A stretch of 26,983 bases of DNA from Reticulomyxa filosa. Its lineage: Eukaryota; Foraminifera; Reticulomyxidae. A model generated the notes under the pieces. It saw only the letters and a list, made by a program, of their open reading frames with translations, did no database searches and was not told the DNA's origin. The translations under genes were made by a program, and so were the position numbers. The stretch lies in NCBI GenBank assembly GCA_000512085.1, contig ASPP01038724.1, forward strand, positions 1 through 26,983, written 5' to 3'. Shown in pieces: positions 9,589-19,403 of this stretch (the first letter of the stretch is position 1; each line of letters begins with the position of its first letter).

Positions 9589-11054
9589 TTACTCAAATCT
9601 GTGACTCAATTCCAGATACAAATCGTTCAGATCGTAATAGCCTGGATTTTTAGGTTCAAGAATGAACGAAATGTGGTTATCTTCAATGATAAAAGCTCGA
9701 AGTGGCCAAGCGGCATACGTTTGTTCAAAGTTATTCTCCATCGTGTCAACGAATACAGGAAATGCAAATTTGTGTTCCTTTTTGAATGTCGTGGCCATGG
9801 AACATCTGTCTTGGGATGTTCGATGTTGTTTGATGCACAATTCGGATTTGGTTCGAATGGGCCATTCATCCACGGCATGCGCTTCAGTGATGTAAACGCA
9901 CACAAAATTGCACACGTCCCCGAATACATCTAGCATTGCATTCAAGAACGGTACGTTGACACGAAAGGGTGGTCAGGTCACACTGCCGCTAATGACCACT
10001 GTCGGCTTTCTGTCGACGAGTTCGCTCAATCTTATCTCTTGCTGTGAGCATGTTAAAAGCGGTACGTCTTTGTATATGTCTCCAACGCGCAGTTCACCGC
10101 GACGAGCTCGATTGTATTTCAGATAAAAAGCAGCATTTTTGATCTCCACATCATTTGGATACAGAGTGCGAGCAGCTCGTAACATCTGCAAAGCATAGGT
10201 CACTTCGGTGTCCGTCTTGTAACCGAATTCGTGTACGACCTTCTTTTGAAATGTCTCAATACTCCAAGGGATGAACACCTCATTTGACGACTCACCCAGC
10301 TTTTTTGTCCGTTCGTATTGCGAGGACTCATCTTCCAAGCAGTCCAACATTTCCTTGCCCAATCTTATCTCATTCTCACGTTTCAACATCTTCAATAACG
10401 TTTCTCGTGTTATTGCAGAGCAAGTTTCGGGACATTTGGTTGGCTGTATAGGAGCGTACATTTTGATATGATACATTTGCCCCCCCCCTTTTTTTTTGTT
10501 CATAACATATACGTATTTTTATAAAATTTTTTTTTTTTTGAACTGCAGAACAAAAATCAAAATTGATCCTCCCGTTCATTGACGCCATCATCAGGGCCAT
10601 CATCATCCTTCCGCTCGAACGTTTTTCTTTCACTTCCAAAATACTAGGATTGCTGCTGCAAAGAGCACGCAATGACCTAGAAATTAAGGTTATATTGTTG
10701 AATTTTGTCACACTGGCGGCAACTGTTTTCTTGTCGAGTTGCACGGTTACGGTCCTGTCATTTTCGTTAACTGTTATTTTTAGTACTTGTTCTTTTTCTT
10801 CTTCGCCAATCCAAAAGACGAGCGGATATTTCGTTGAATACCACTAATGCATGCATTTTTTTTTTTTGTATACGTACTTTTTCTTGTTTGTTTAGACCTC
10901 GTTCCAAACATTTTTTACTAACCTTTTTGTCCCCTTTTGTGAAATTCCATCTGTTTTTGTTGTTATCTGGTAAAAAGGACAAAGTGTCTTCATCAGATTT
11001 CATTTTGCTGTCAACAGGCTTTTCTACTTCTTTGGTCTCATCAAAAGTGGCCAT
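9589..11054 (-). CDS. Iodothyronine-deiodinase-like selenoprotein
   Basis: Exons on the minus strand are 11054-10923, 10843 to about 10544, and 10443-9589, ending in TAA; about 428 residues. The ATG at 11054 has a good context (AAGATGGCC). The third exon has the family pattern: YALQMLRAARTLYP, then FYLKYNRARRGELRVGD, a strand, then GSVT-TGA-PPF, where deiodinases have the catalytic SCT-Sec-PPF. In-frame sequence continues past the TGA with VCVYITEAHAVDEWPI and HRTSQDRCSMA, both conserved in deiodinases, so the TGA is selenocysteine and not a stop. Deiodinases are thioredoxin-fold selenoenzymes that remove iodine from thyronines; protist homologues may act on other substrates. The N-terminal ~140 residues match nothing I recognise. 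The exon 2/3 donor is unresolved (GCA|GTTC at 10543 or GAA|GTGA near 10635). Confidence 0.85.
9973..9975 (-). other. Selenocysteine codon (TGA) at the catalytic position
   Basis: On the minus strand the codons read AGC GGC AGT GTG ACC TGA CCA CCC TTT. This places TGA where deiodinases have Sec, before the conserved Pro-Pro-Phe. The frame stays open 384 bases beyond it with conserved family motifs. Confidence 0.85.
10844..10922 (-). other. Intron 1 of deiodinase-like gene
   Basis: On the minus strand the donor is AAAAAG|GTTAGT and the acceptor ATGCATTAG|TGGTAT; both are phase 0. The intron is 79 nt and has an A13 run upstream of the acceptor. Confidence 0.75.
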
Positions 11055-12033
11055 CTTGTTCACTCTGGCTCTGCACTTCCTTCAAAATCCAGAAATGCAG
11101 GCAGAATGCGCAATAGGAAAAAAATTTGGCACTAAAACGCACAATCGAAAACAAAAGACAAGGCAGTTACTCAAAAAAAATTAAAAGTTTTCAACTTTTT
11201 CGGGACCAAGCAGTAGTCGCTGTACTAAACAAAAAATTATCACGAATGAAACAAACTTTGGTGTAATATAAATTGCATAAGTAAAGGAAATATATGCATA
11301 CACTAAAAAGGATCTTTATAAAGAAAATGTCGGTACATATCAACTACCACATTATCAAAAACTATCAATTGAAGATTAGAAGCAATATTAAAACATCGGA
11401 ATTGAAAAATTATTGTAACTCACGAAAGCTATCGATATCCAATAATATGCAAAAATTCGATGCAAATAGCAATGTTATAATGTGTATGAAAATTAATGAA
11501 AAGGATTATGAAAATACTATTAATTAAATATATAATTAACACACGATATCGTGTTGCAAGTTGATTAGACTTAAAATGAGAAATGACTTTAAATTAGACT
11601 GTAAATTATATTTATGGATTGACAATTTTTTTATGCGATAGAATAGTAAATATTGTCATAAATGGAATCAATTCATTAATATACAAATTTAACGCTAGAG
11701 CACATCGAGATCATCTTTGTTAAAGTGTTTATATTTTACATTAATGATATCACACACGAAGTCTATGAAAAAATTGAATGTAGAATATTGCAGATGATGT
11801 AACATTGTGAGCACTAATTTATACGCTTGCCGTTGACAATTATAAAAATGGATAGTGTATATAAGTTTCATTTAATATTCATTCTATTAGCTAATTGCTT
11901 TCGAAATGTTGCTTTAACTTAAGCGAGCGCTTTTAGTGAAGAAATTTATTATTCACAAAGTTGTGTGACAGTCCAAATAAAGAGGATAAATTATGTGCAC
12001 GCCCTGTTCAAAAAAAAAGCAACGATAATATCA
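11055..12033. other. Divergent intergenic region
   Basis: This AT-rich stretch lies between the divergent deiodinase-like gene (minus) and the membrane-protein gene (plus). It should hold both promoters, but I cannot point to defined elements. A 77-codon open frame at 11294-11527 is Lys/Asn/Ile-rich, as expected from random AT-rich DNA, and is not called a gene. Confidence 0.5.
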
Positions 12034-13100
12034 ATGGAGAATTGTTGCCAGAAAAGTAAAGCAAATGAAATGTGGTTTGAGTGGTTTAAATGGGGACTAA
12101 ACATTAATTATTCCATCATGTTTTTTCTATGGACAATTCTTGTTGTACTGGGTTGTGTTTTTATTGTTCATGATGGAAAGTGGTATTTGGCATTGTTACC
12201 TTTGCTTATTAGTTTGTTTTTTTTGACGATTTCTGGAGGCTGTTATGCATCTATATTACACATATGTGCACACATATATGCATATGTTATGGGTGGAGAA
12301 AATAGATTATCGAGCTGACACACATAAACAGTATGGTTGAGAATTAAGGCGACCACAGATGACATCGTCGTGGTGAATGGATGTTGCGCAAATGCATGTT
12401 ACCGTAGTAAAATGATTGGTCGTTTATCACAATTAACAAAAGTTGAAATAATAAAACCAGGTGACACATGTTGTTTTTGTTTTTTTTTTTATTTTCTCCT
12501 TTATAAAAATTTGAAATGTGCAACAAACAAAAAAAGATGCAAACACTTTCAATGTTGGATTAACATTCGGACATGACCGAATGGCCTTGCTTGCAACAAA
12601 GCCTCAACGTGTTCCGGTAACATTCCTGGAACCATTAAAGACTTGGTTTGACACATATCGGCCTCGTCAAGAGATATTAATTGTAGGTATTCCAAAGTCA
12701 GAAGTGTCAGAGAAGAAAAAAGAGGAGAAATTCCCAACTCAGAAAGACGAAGAAAAGCTTCCGATTGAGAAACAAGAGGATGAATTTCCGACTAAAAAAA
12801 AAAACTGACGAAGGTCCAAGCAAAAATACAGAATCTCCATTGCTGGCACAGACTGAGTTGCAACAACTCATTGTTAAAAATGAACCACAAGGACCAAATA
12901 CCACAGACTCGAGTCGTGAAGATTTGGCCAAAAAGAAAGCTGAAAGTCTGAGCTTAGCAATTGAATACACTAAACTTAGCTTAGCGATTGAGAACCAAAA
13001 TGCTATGCTTGACACGTTGGAAGATGGAAATCAATCGCTGAAAAACAAAAATGACAATGACACTTCAGGGAAAGGGGAGGGATCGAATAACTCTCATTAA
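12034..13100 (+). CDS. Two-helix membrane protein with charged tail; family not recognised
   Basis: The ATG at 12034 gives MENCCQKSKANEMWFEWFKW; the adjacent cysteines could be acylated. Two hydrophobic segments follow (IMFFLWTILVVLGCVFIV and LALLPLLISLFFLTISG) with a short HDGK loop, so a membrane hairpin is likely. Exon 1 ends at one of three phase-1 GTs (12240, 12265 or 12292). Exon 2 is 12332-12460. Exon 3 starts at 12537 after a 76-nt intron, producing KPDANTFNVGLTFGHDRM in frame. The beta-rich middle (VPVTFLEPL, EILIVGIP) precedes a Lys/Glu-rich tail with imperfect repeats such as EKFPTQKDE, EKLPIEKQE and DEFPTKKK. At the A11 run (12794-12804) the frame shifts by +1 and continues to TAA at 13100 as TDEGPSKN and onward. 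The end is helical with a doubled LSLAIEYTK / LSLAIENQN. Function is unknown. Confidence 0.6.
12461..12536 (+). other. Intron of membrane-protein gene
   Basis: This is a 76-nt intron, AAACCAG|GTGACA to AAAAAAAG|ATGCAA. Joining gives KPDANTF in frame. The acceptor is preceded by a run of A rather than a pyrimidine tract. Confidence 0.7.
12794..12804 (+). other. A11 run at an apparent frame change
   Basis: The upstream frame reads PTKKKN and stops. The frame one base later reads KKKTDEGPSKN and is open for a further 95 codons with the same Lys/Glu-rich style. One extra A in the run explains it. Confidence 0.55.
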
Positions 13101-13411
13101 AATTTTTTTTTTTCTCCCAATTTAATCGTAACGTTCGCAATATACGTGAAGATGTCTGTTTGGGTCCAACGTAAAAATCTTCAAAACGTGTCGCAATATA
13201 ATCCTATTGCAAATTTGCTTTTTTCAACATTGTCTTCCTTTTTGCCTTGTTTTCTCCTACGAGAGCCAATTCGCTGTGTGTTTCAAGTTTGTAACAATCG
13301 AACATTTTTCTTACGAAAAATTTTAATTCGGTTCAATTTTGCAAAATAAATATTCGCAAAAAAGTTATTTCACTGCACCGCAAACCAGCACTGGTTTGTG
13401 GTATAGTAAAC

Positions 13412-14378
13412 ATGTTTGACAGCCGACAGAACGTAAGTAGACCTCCACGTGACAACAGTTGGGTTAGTGTCAGCAAAAAAAAACTCAGTTTAAAACGCGT
13501 AAGTGAGTTTTAAAATTGCAGAAAATAAATTGATAAACCTTGTAAACGAATCGTACCTAAGACTGTTTTGTGTGAATATGCAGAAGAATTCCCAAGAACG
13601 TGATCCGCTTGGCTCTTTATATCTTGAACTGAAGAAACACTTGCCAGGAGACCTGGTCGAAGATCGTATCGTGTTGACGGTATTGTCTTTCATTGGATAT
13701 TCAGAGGACGTACTCACATCTTATGCCGTGCAAAAAGATACACCTTTTTTCAAAGCGACGAAGGAGAGCAAGCAACCGAATTTGAAACTGCATTACAAAG
13801 TGATGTCGTCGGATCCGACTCCCACTTATGGTAGTGAGCTTTGCATTTTGGTGACATTGCCAGCGCATACGGCGTTACCATCGCCGCATCAGTACCGATT
13901 GCAAAACGTTGAATTCTTATGTGGATGTTTTCCCATTGACGAGCTTAAACTGTGGAAAGGAGGAAAATGCGAATTCTTGGCTGGGTTTCAAATATACGAT
14001 AAAAAGCATCATCCTGGATTGGTTTGGAAGCTCAGCAAAGCAGCAACTTTGGAGGCATTCGAAAAAGAAAAGAATAACAGTCTATTATGGACCGAGGCGC
14101 GATCACAAGATTTCCGCGAGGATCAACTTGTGACATTCCATAATTTGAACATTGCTCTGAATCCTGGCACGAAATACATATTTTGGGTGAGACGCTTAGA
14201 AGATGAGGGCGTTCCTTTGCACGCTCCGTTGTTGGATATCTACCACGAATATACCAAGAGTCAAATGGTCAAGAATTGCGTTATTTCGCAAGGGCTCAAC
14301 TACACTGTCCGAATTGAGCGAACTACTGTCGAAAAGCCGTATACGATGAGTTATCGCTTGGACTTCACTGTCACATAA
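13412..14378 (+). CDS. Unrecognised soluble protein of about 290 residues
   Basis: The long exon runs from about 13522 (after ATTGCAG) to TAA at 14378. A short first exon ATG TTT GAC AGC CGA CAG at 13412, followed by GTAAGTAG, can be joined in phase if the donor is the GT at 13437; otherwise the ATG at 13580 (MQKNSQERDPLG) is the start. The protein has a helical N-terminal part (LYLELKKHLPGDLVEDRIVL) and then mostly predicted strands: ELCILVTLPAH, QNVEFLCGCF, CEFLAGFQIYD, GTKYIFWVRRL, NYTVRIERT, YRLDFTV. This suggests a beta-sandwich-type fold. No signal peptide, membrane helix or catalytic motif was seen, and I do not recognise the family. The clean single exon with a consistent frame supports a real gene. 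Confidence 0.6.
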
Positions 14379-14917
14379 TTGTTTTTAAAAAAATTGTTGT
14401 AAGAGAATAAGGTTTGGGTTTTACATTTTGAGAATCCGATTTTTTTTTAAGCACATTTTTATTTTATTTTTTTTGAGTACAGTTCATCGAGAAAAATTTT
14501 TCATGCACAATTTTTTTTTAAAAAAAAGGGCAAAAGGGGAATTGCTGACACGAGAACATTCTATCACTCCATTGAAATATGCAATTATATGGATCAACTA
14601 AAAAGTGATATAAAAAAAAACTGAACATCCTTCTAAGTAACAAACAACTAGCCTCTTTTACATCAAAAACAATGATTTTTTTAGTCTAAATCTTCGATTA
14701 AATAAAATATAAACATAAAACTTTTGTTACTGAGCTTGTAAAAAGATTGTGATATACGTATAGTTGGAGAAGTACATGGAGAGTATGTGGTCTCATTTAA
14801 TAAATGCTATTAACGTTGTCCATGAACGATCAATGTTTAATATTTCAGGCTATCTTGAGGAAGATGCAATTTCTATGGCATTTTATCCCATCAACCCATT
14901 CGCTTTAAAATTTTAGA
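14379..14917. other. Intergenic, AT-rich
   Basis: This holds T and A homopolymers, an AATAAA at 14701-14706 and no sustained open frame. It is probably the 3' flank of the upstream gene. Confidence 0.45.
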
Positions 14918-15481
14918 GTTTGAAACACATGTGCGTCTTTCGTTCACTCTTTTTGCTGTTTTCAATGTAACTTATTAAGACGAAAATTCATTTGACAAAA
15001 TGTCATATTTATTGATTGTCAATTTGTAAAATAAATAATGATTAATGTGTAAAAAAAATGTTTTTTAAAGTATTTTGTAATGGAATGCCGTTATTTGTTA
15101 GAATATATCTTTTTTTTGGCTTCTTACTTAAATCTAACACTTTACTCTCTCACACAAGAGCAGGTACGCACTATAACCAGAATGGTGACACGCACACAAG
15201 AGAGTCAAATACAATGACTTTGTGAGAGCGTGTGCATTTTAATGCTTTGTGTTTTTTTGGATGTTTATTTGCTTGTTGTTTTTTTAAAAAACTGTTTTTT
15301 ATTGTAACGTAGTCGTTCAAAATTAAATTTTGAAATTTTTGATACAACAATATGTACTTTATCTAAATTATTTTCGAAAAAAACAATTGAATCTTTTTTC
15401 AGTTTAAATATTACGATCAACTAGCGAGATGAAACAATTTTTGATTATAAAATGAAATTAACTATTTAATGTTTGCCATAA
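14918..15481 (+). repeat. Direct repeat, copy A
   Basis: It runs from GTTTGAAACACATGTGCGTC to about ATGTTTGCCATAA. It matches 16779-17401 over its length with scattered substitutions and small indels. Shared landmarks include CTTATTAAGACGAAAATTCA, AATGGAATGCCGTTATTTGT and CTTCTTACTTAAATCTAACA. I see no coding content or target-site duplication. Confidence 0.8.
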
Positions 15482-16308
15482 AAGGAAAATTCAACATTGT
15501 TCGCTAACTCATTTATTGGTCAAAAACGTAAAAGTAAATTTTTTAAAAATAAATAAAAGAATTTTATTGAAATAACTTTTTATTTATAAGATATTTTTAT
15601 TTTTATGATTTGTATGTGACTTTTGTTCAAATTAAAAAAAAGATTATTTCATAGTCAGAAACAGTTGTCGTATTAGTTCCATTAAGAACTTATTGATACA
15701 ACTAATGGATCAACAGTAGCAATGTTGTGTCTGGTGCTACAAAACATAATACTGTTGCAGATTAAGTCTTCAATAAGGCTATCCTTTCTGAGGTCTCACC
15801 AGCTTATTTAACTTTATTTTTTAAAATCTTTTTCATTTTCAAAATCTTAAAAAAAAATAAAAAATTTCAAGCATTTAAATATACGATATTATTAGCATTA
15901 TGATAATGATAACGAAAAATCTTTGAAAATTTTAAGTGAAAAAATTGAATGTAATAAAGAAAAAGTATAAGTAAAAGAAATAAGATTTAGCAAAAATAAG
16001 TGCAATATCACAAAGAAAAAAGCAAAACAAGACAAAAAACTGTGTTGTATCGTTAACAAAGTTTAATCAGGTGGGTGCGAACAATGTTCAATTTTACTTT
16101 TATGGCAAACTTTCAAGATATTTAAAATGAATTTTTTTTTATGTATAAGCTTTTTCGCGATCATTCGGATTTGACAAATCAAATTTAAGAAAAAAAAAAA
16201 GCAGAATAAACAACACACTAAGCAAATTACAAAAAGACTAGCGTGTAAGTTTGCTTGAAAAGAAAACAACTGCACGAAAGTAAAGATTTCAAATCAACAT
16301 GTTGATAA
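15482..16308. other. Noncoding DNA between repeat copies
   Basis: This is AT-rich sequence without a supported gene. A 70-codon minus-strand open frame at 16063-16275 is low-complexity and hydrophobic and is not called. Confidence 0.45.
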
Positions 16309-16821
16309 TCATTCTACACACCAAACTTCAACATTACGAATTTCAAAGTCACCGTTTGTATTGTCAACTAAGCGAGGGCAGCGCAATCCAGCACATTTAG
16401 TTGATGTGCCGTGATTTAGATGTTTGTCCAAATAAATGGCAGTACTAGTGCTTTTTGATTTGTATAATGTGTGACGCAATAATTGTCATCCAGTCTGTTG
16501 TAAGCACAAGTATACATAACACTTGACGCAAAGAAAAACAAAGACATACCTATCTCCAATTGCCATGTAATCTTTATTGGCAAATATTACACTCATTTGA
16601 TTTTCAATATGTATTGATTTTGGTATTCCAGATCGCCTCTTTTTTTTAACATTTATATTTTTGTTCCATGCTTCCAGTTGTTTGTTGTCTTCCTCATTTT
16701 CATGAGTGCGCTTGCTATTTGGCACAGAAGCCGACAAATTATCAAATTTGTGGATGTCTGTGAAAGAATCATGATTGTGTTTGAAATACATGTACGTCTT
16801 TCGTTCATCTTTTTGCTGTTT
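16309..16821 (-). CDS. TLDc-domain C-terminal part (gene fragment or incomplete gene)
   Basis: The minus-strand exon from about 16821 (first ATG 16791) to 16550 joins 16450-16309 across a 99-nt intron (GATAG|GTATGT to AAAAAG|CACTAG). The joined product contains MSVIFANKDYMAIGDSTSTA, then IYLDKHLNHGTS, and ends with DFEIRNVEVW, CVE and a TGA stop. These match the end of the TLDc domain (IGG..GLYLD.DL..GTS....F...DFEI.DVEVWG). TLDc proteins (TLDC, OXR1 and NCOA7 relatives) are linked to oxidative-stress protection and V-ATPase interaction. The N-terminal half of the domain is not seen. Upstream the frame meets a TGA at 16822-16824 and enters repeat copy B, so the gene may be truncated by the duplicated segment or have more exons I could not identify. 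A basic, Asn/Lys-rich insert precedes the recognisable part. Confidence 0.6.
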
Positions 16822-17401
16822 TCAATTTAACTTATTAAGACGAAAATTCATGTGACAAAATATCACTTGTAATATTTATTGATTGTCAATTTGTGAAATA
16901 AATAATGATCAATATTTTTTTTAAAAAAATTTTTTAAAGTATTTTGTAATGGAATGCCGTTATTTGTTGGAATAGATCTTTTTGTGGCTTCTTACTTAAA
17001 TCTAACACTTTACTCACTCACACAAGAGCTGGCACGCATTATAACCAGAATGGTGATAGTTCGTCGTTCAAAATGCATACACACAAGGTAGTCAAACACA
17101 ATGACGTTGTGAGAACGTGTGCATTTTGACGCATTGTGTTTTTTTGGGGGTTTACCTGCTTGTTGTTTTTTTTTTAGAACCTGTTTTTTGTGTGAGTTTT
17201 TCGTTGTTGTAACGTAATTATTCAAAATTAATGTTTTGAACTTTTTACTTTACTATTTTTGATAAAACAATATATATTTCTCTAAATGTTTTTCGAAAAA
17301 AAACATTGAATCTTTTTTCAGTATAAATATTAACTGCAACTAGTGAGATGAAACAATTTTTGATTGTAAAAAAAATTAAATATCTTGAAAGTTTGCCACA
17401 A
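16779..17401 (+). repeat. Direct repeat, copy B
   Basis: This is the second copy of 14918-15481, about 1.86 kb downstream in the same orientation. It has extra bases relative to copy A, including a segment near 17055-17080 that completes an inverted repeat. Its left edge overlaps the 5' end of the minus-strand TLDc exon. Confidence 0.8.
17068..17129. repeat. Inverted repeat (hairpin) inside copy B
   Basis: TCAAAATGCA at 17068-17077 is exactly complementary to TGCATTTTGA at 17120-17129, with further partial pairing of CACAC with GTGTG. Copy A has only the right arm intact. Confidence 0.65.
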
Positions 17402-17600
17402 CGAATTTAAACTATAATATAGCACAGTAAAAGAATAATACTGTTTAATGTTGGCATTGTAATACCGTAGAGGCCAAGTTCTCAGATACCCGACTTGAAA
17501 CAGGTAAACTTAAACGTTTTCTGAACGTTCACAGGGATGGCGAAATTATTTCTATTTTGTAATTATCCTTCATCATTATTTTTTGTTTTATGTGGAACTG

Positions 17601-19308
17601 ATGTCTGGCCGATCTTATTTCACAGAGACTCAGTGGAGACAAGAACAAGAGAGAATTCCTCTTGTGAGGATTAGAGCAAGCCTACATTTGTTTGGTTATA
17701 GAGTAAATATGTTGACATGATGAAAAGTAATTTTTTGTTTTGTGTGATTTACATTCAGGAAAGCATTCAAAATACATTACATGAATATCTTTTGGGGATG
17801 TTGGACCCCAGCATTAAAAATGTTCGCATCCATGAGTGTGTAGAAAAATTATTGAAAGTGAATAGCGAATGGTCGAAGCTTTGTGACGATCGTGCGGCAG
17901 TTACCTTACTGTCAAAGGAAGAAGCAACATTTGAATATGTACTATTTGAACAATCGGTAAAAGGTATGAAATGTTTAGTGACCTTCCATGAAAAACTGCG
18001 AGCATTGATTGAGAGCAAATCTCATCCCACTATCCCCACAACTCCTACTATCGCAACACCTCCTATCAATCATGCAACTTCAAAAGTTGATCTGAAACAA
18101 TTGGCTTCTTTTTACAAGACAATTTACCCAAAGACGATTTCCAATGACCAAAGTGCTGATATCGATTACCTGCAATTCATTGGTTTGTTGTTGTTGTTGT
18201 TATATATTTTGAAACTTTTTTTTTTAAAAAAAAAGGACTGAAAAAAAAAAAAAAAAAAAAAAAAGATATAAAGTATATTGAATTATTGATAAAAACGATT
18301 GAACTGCTGACAAAGAGCTTTGAGAGGTTGCCAGAAATAAGTGAGAATGAAATAGATCTATGTGACCAAGTGTTGAAAGAGTGGACGAAACTGGATGGCT
18401 GGTACTTACGCCAAGTGCCCAATGGCAGTGTGTGGAAACAACACTTATTGCAAAGTATGTATCAATGGCTCATTCGATTTCTCAACAAAGTCCCGTGGTC
18501 GAATGTTGCCTCGAACATCAATGTGAAATGGAAATTTTGTGAGTCGATCAACAAAATCATTAACATACACTTGTCACCCAATTTGTTACTATCGCGAAAT
18601 CCAATCGATGTTTGGATTAAGGCAGACACTGAAAGAAATATCACTCGCGATGATGTGGTCCACGAGGGACACATTCATGGCAATCAAGACTCGACTCATC
18701 ACCAATCCAACGATGGAGTGTTGTGGTGCACTTTTATGCAATTTATCGATGCGTATATCTATCAACTCGGATTTTGCACGGGTGTTAACATCATCCATCA
18801 ACTCTTTGTGGAAGACATTACGTACATGGATTACATCATTCTTGTTTCCATCTCTTTTCGAGCTTTGCTTATTCAATACTTTTGCAAATGGCTGTGTCAC
18901 AAAGGTAGATTGGGTGGTGCCCCCTCTTTTTCTATGCGCCGCTCCTCAATCACACGTGTTTGTGTCCTTGCACTTGCAATAGACACGCACGACGAAAAAA
19001 TCGCATTATTTGTCAGCAAGCAGGCAATCCAATGCGTTGGGTACAAACTGCATGAACTGAGTCATCAGACTCCAGAGTGGTACAGTCGAGAGGAAAGAGA
19101 AACGCTGTTCTGCTTTTTTTTACAAATTTTGGGAAATGTCATGTCAAGTCAACCATCCGCACAAGCAAACAATATCGTTGTACGCGACATTGTCCAAATA
19201 TTGGTGTCTATTTTGTATCGTTGTGAATTGGGCAGTACTGTGAAAAATAAAAAATATGCTGCTTGGAATGTCCAATCGAGTCATTACAATACCAACGTCA
19301 ATAATAAC

Positions 19309-19403
<95 letters not shown>

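Noticed and set aside
9973-9975. TGA as a genuine stop, or as a reassigned sense codon
   Set aside because: Conserved deiodinase sequence continues past it, arguing against a stop. The absence of in-frame TGA in thousands of other codons argues against general reassignment.
9574-10126. Plus-strand open frames over the deiodinase-like gene
   Set aside because: They are shadows of the minus-strand exon, which has strong family motifs.
11294-11527. 77-codon open frame as a small gene
   Set aside because: Its composition is Lys/Asn/Ile/Ser as in random AT-rich DNA, with no motif and no splice partners.
17010-17225. 71-codon minus-strand open frame as an upstream TLDc exon
   Set aside because: It lies in repeat copy B, is not preserved in copy A and shows none of the N-terminal TLDc motifs.
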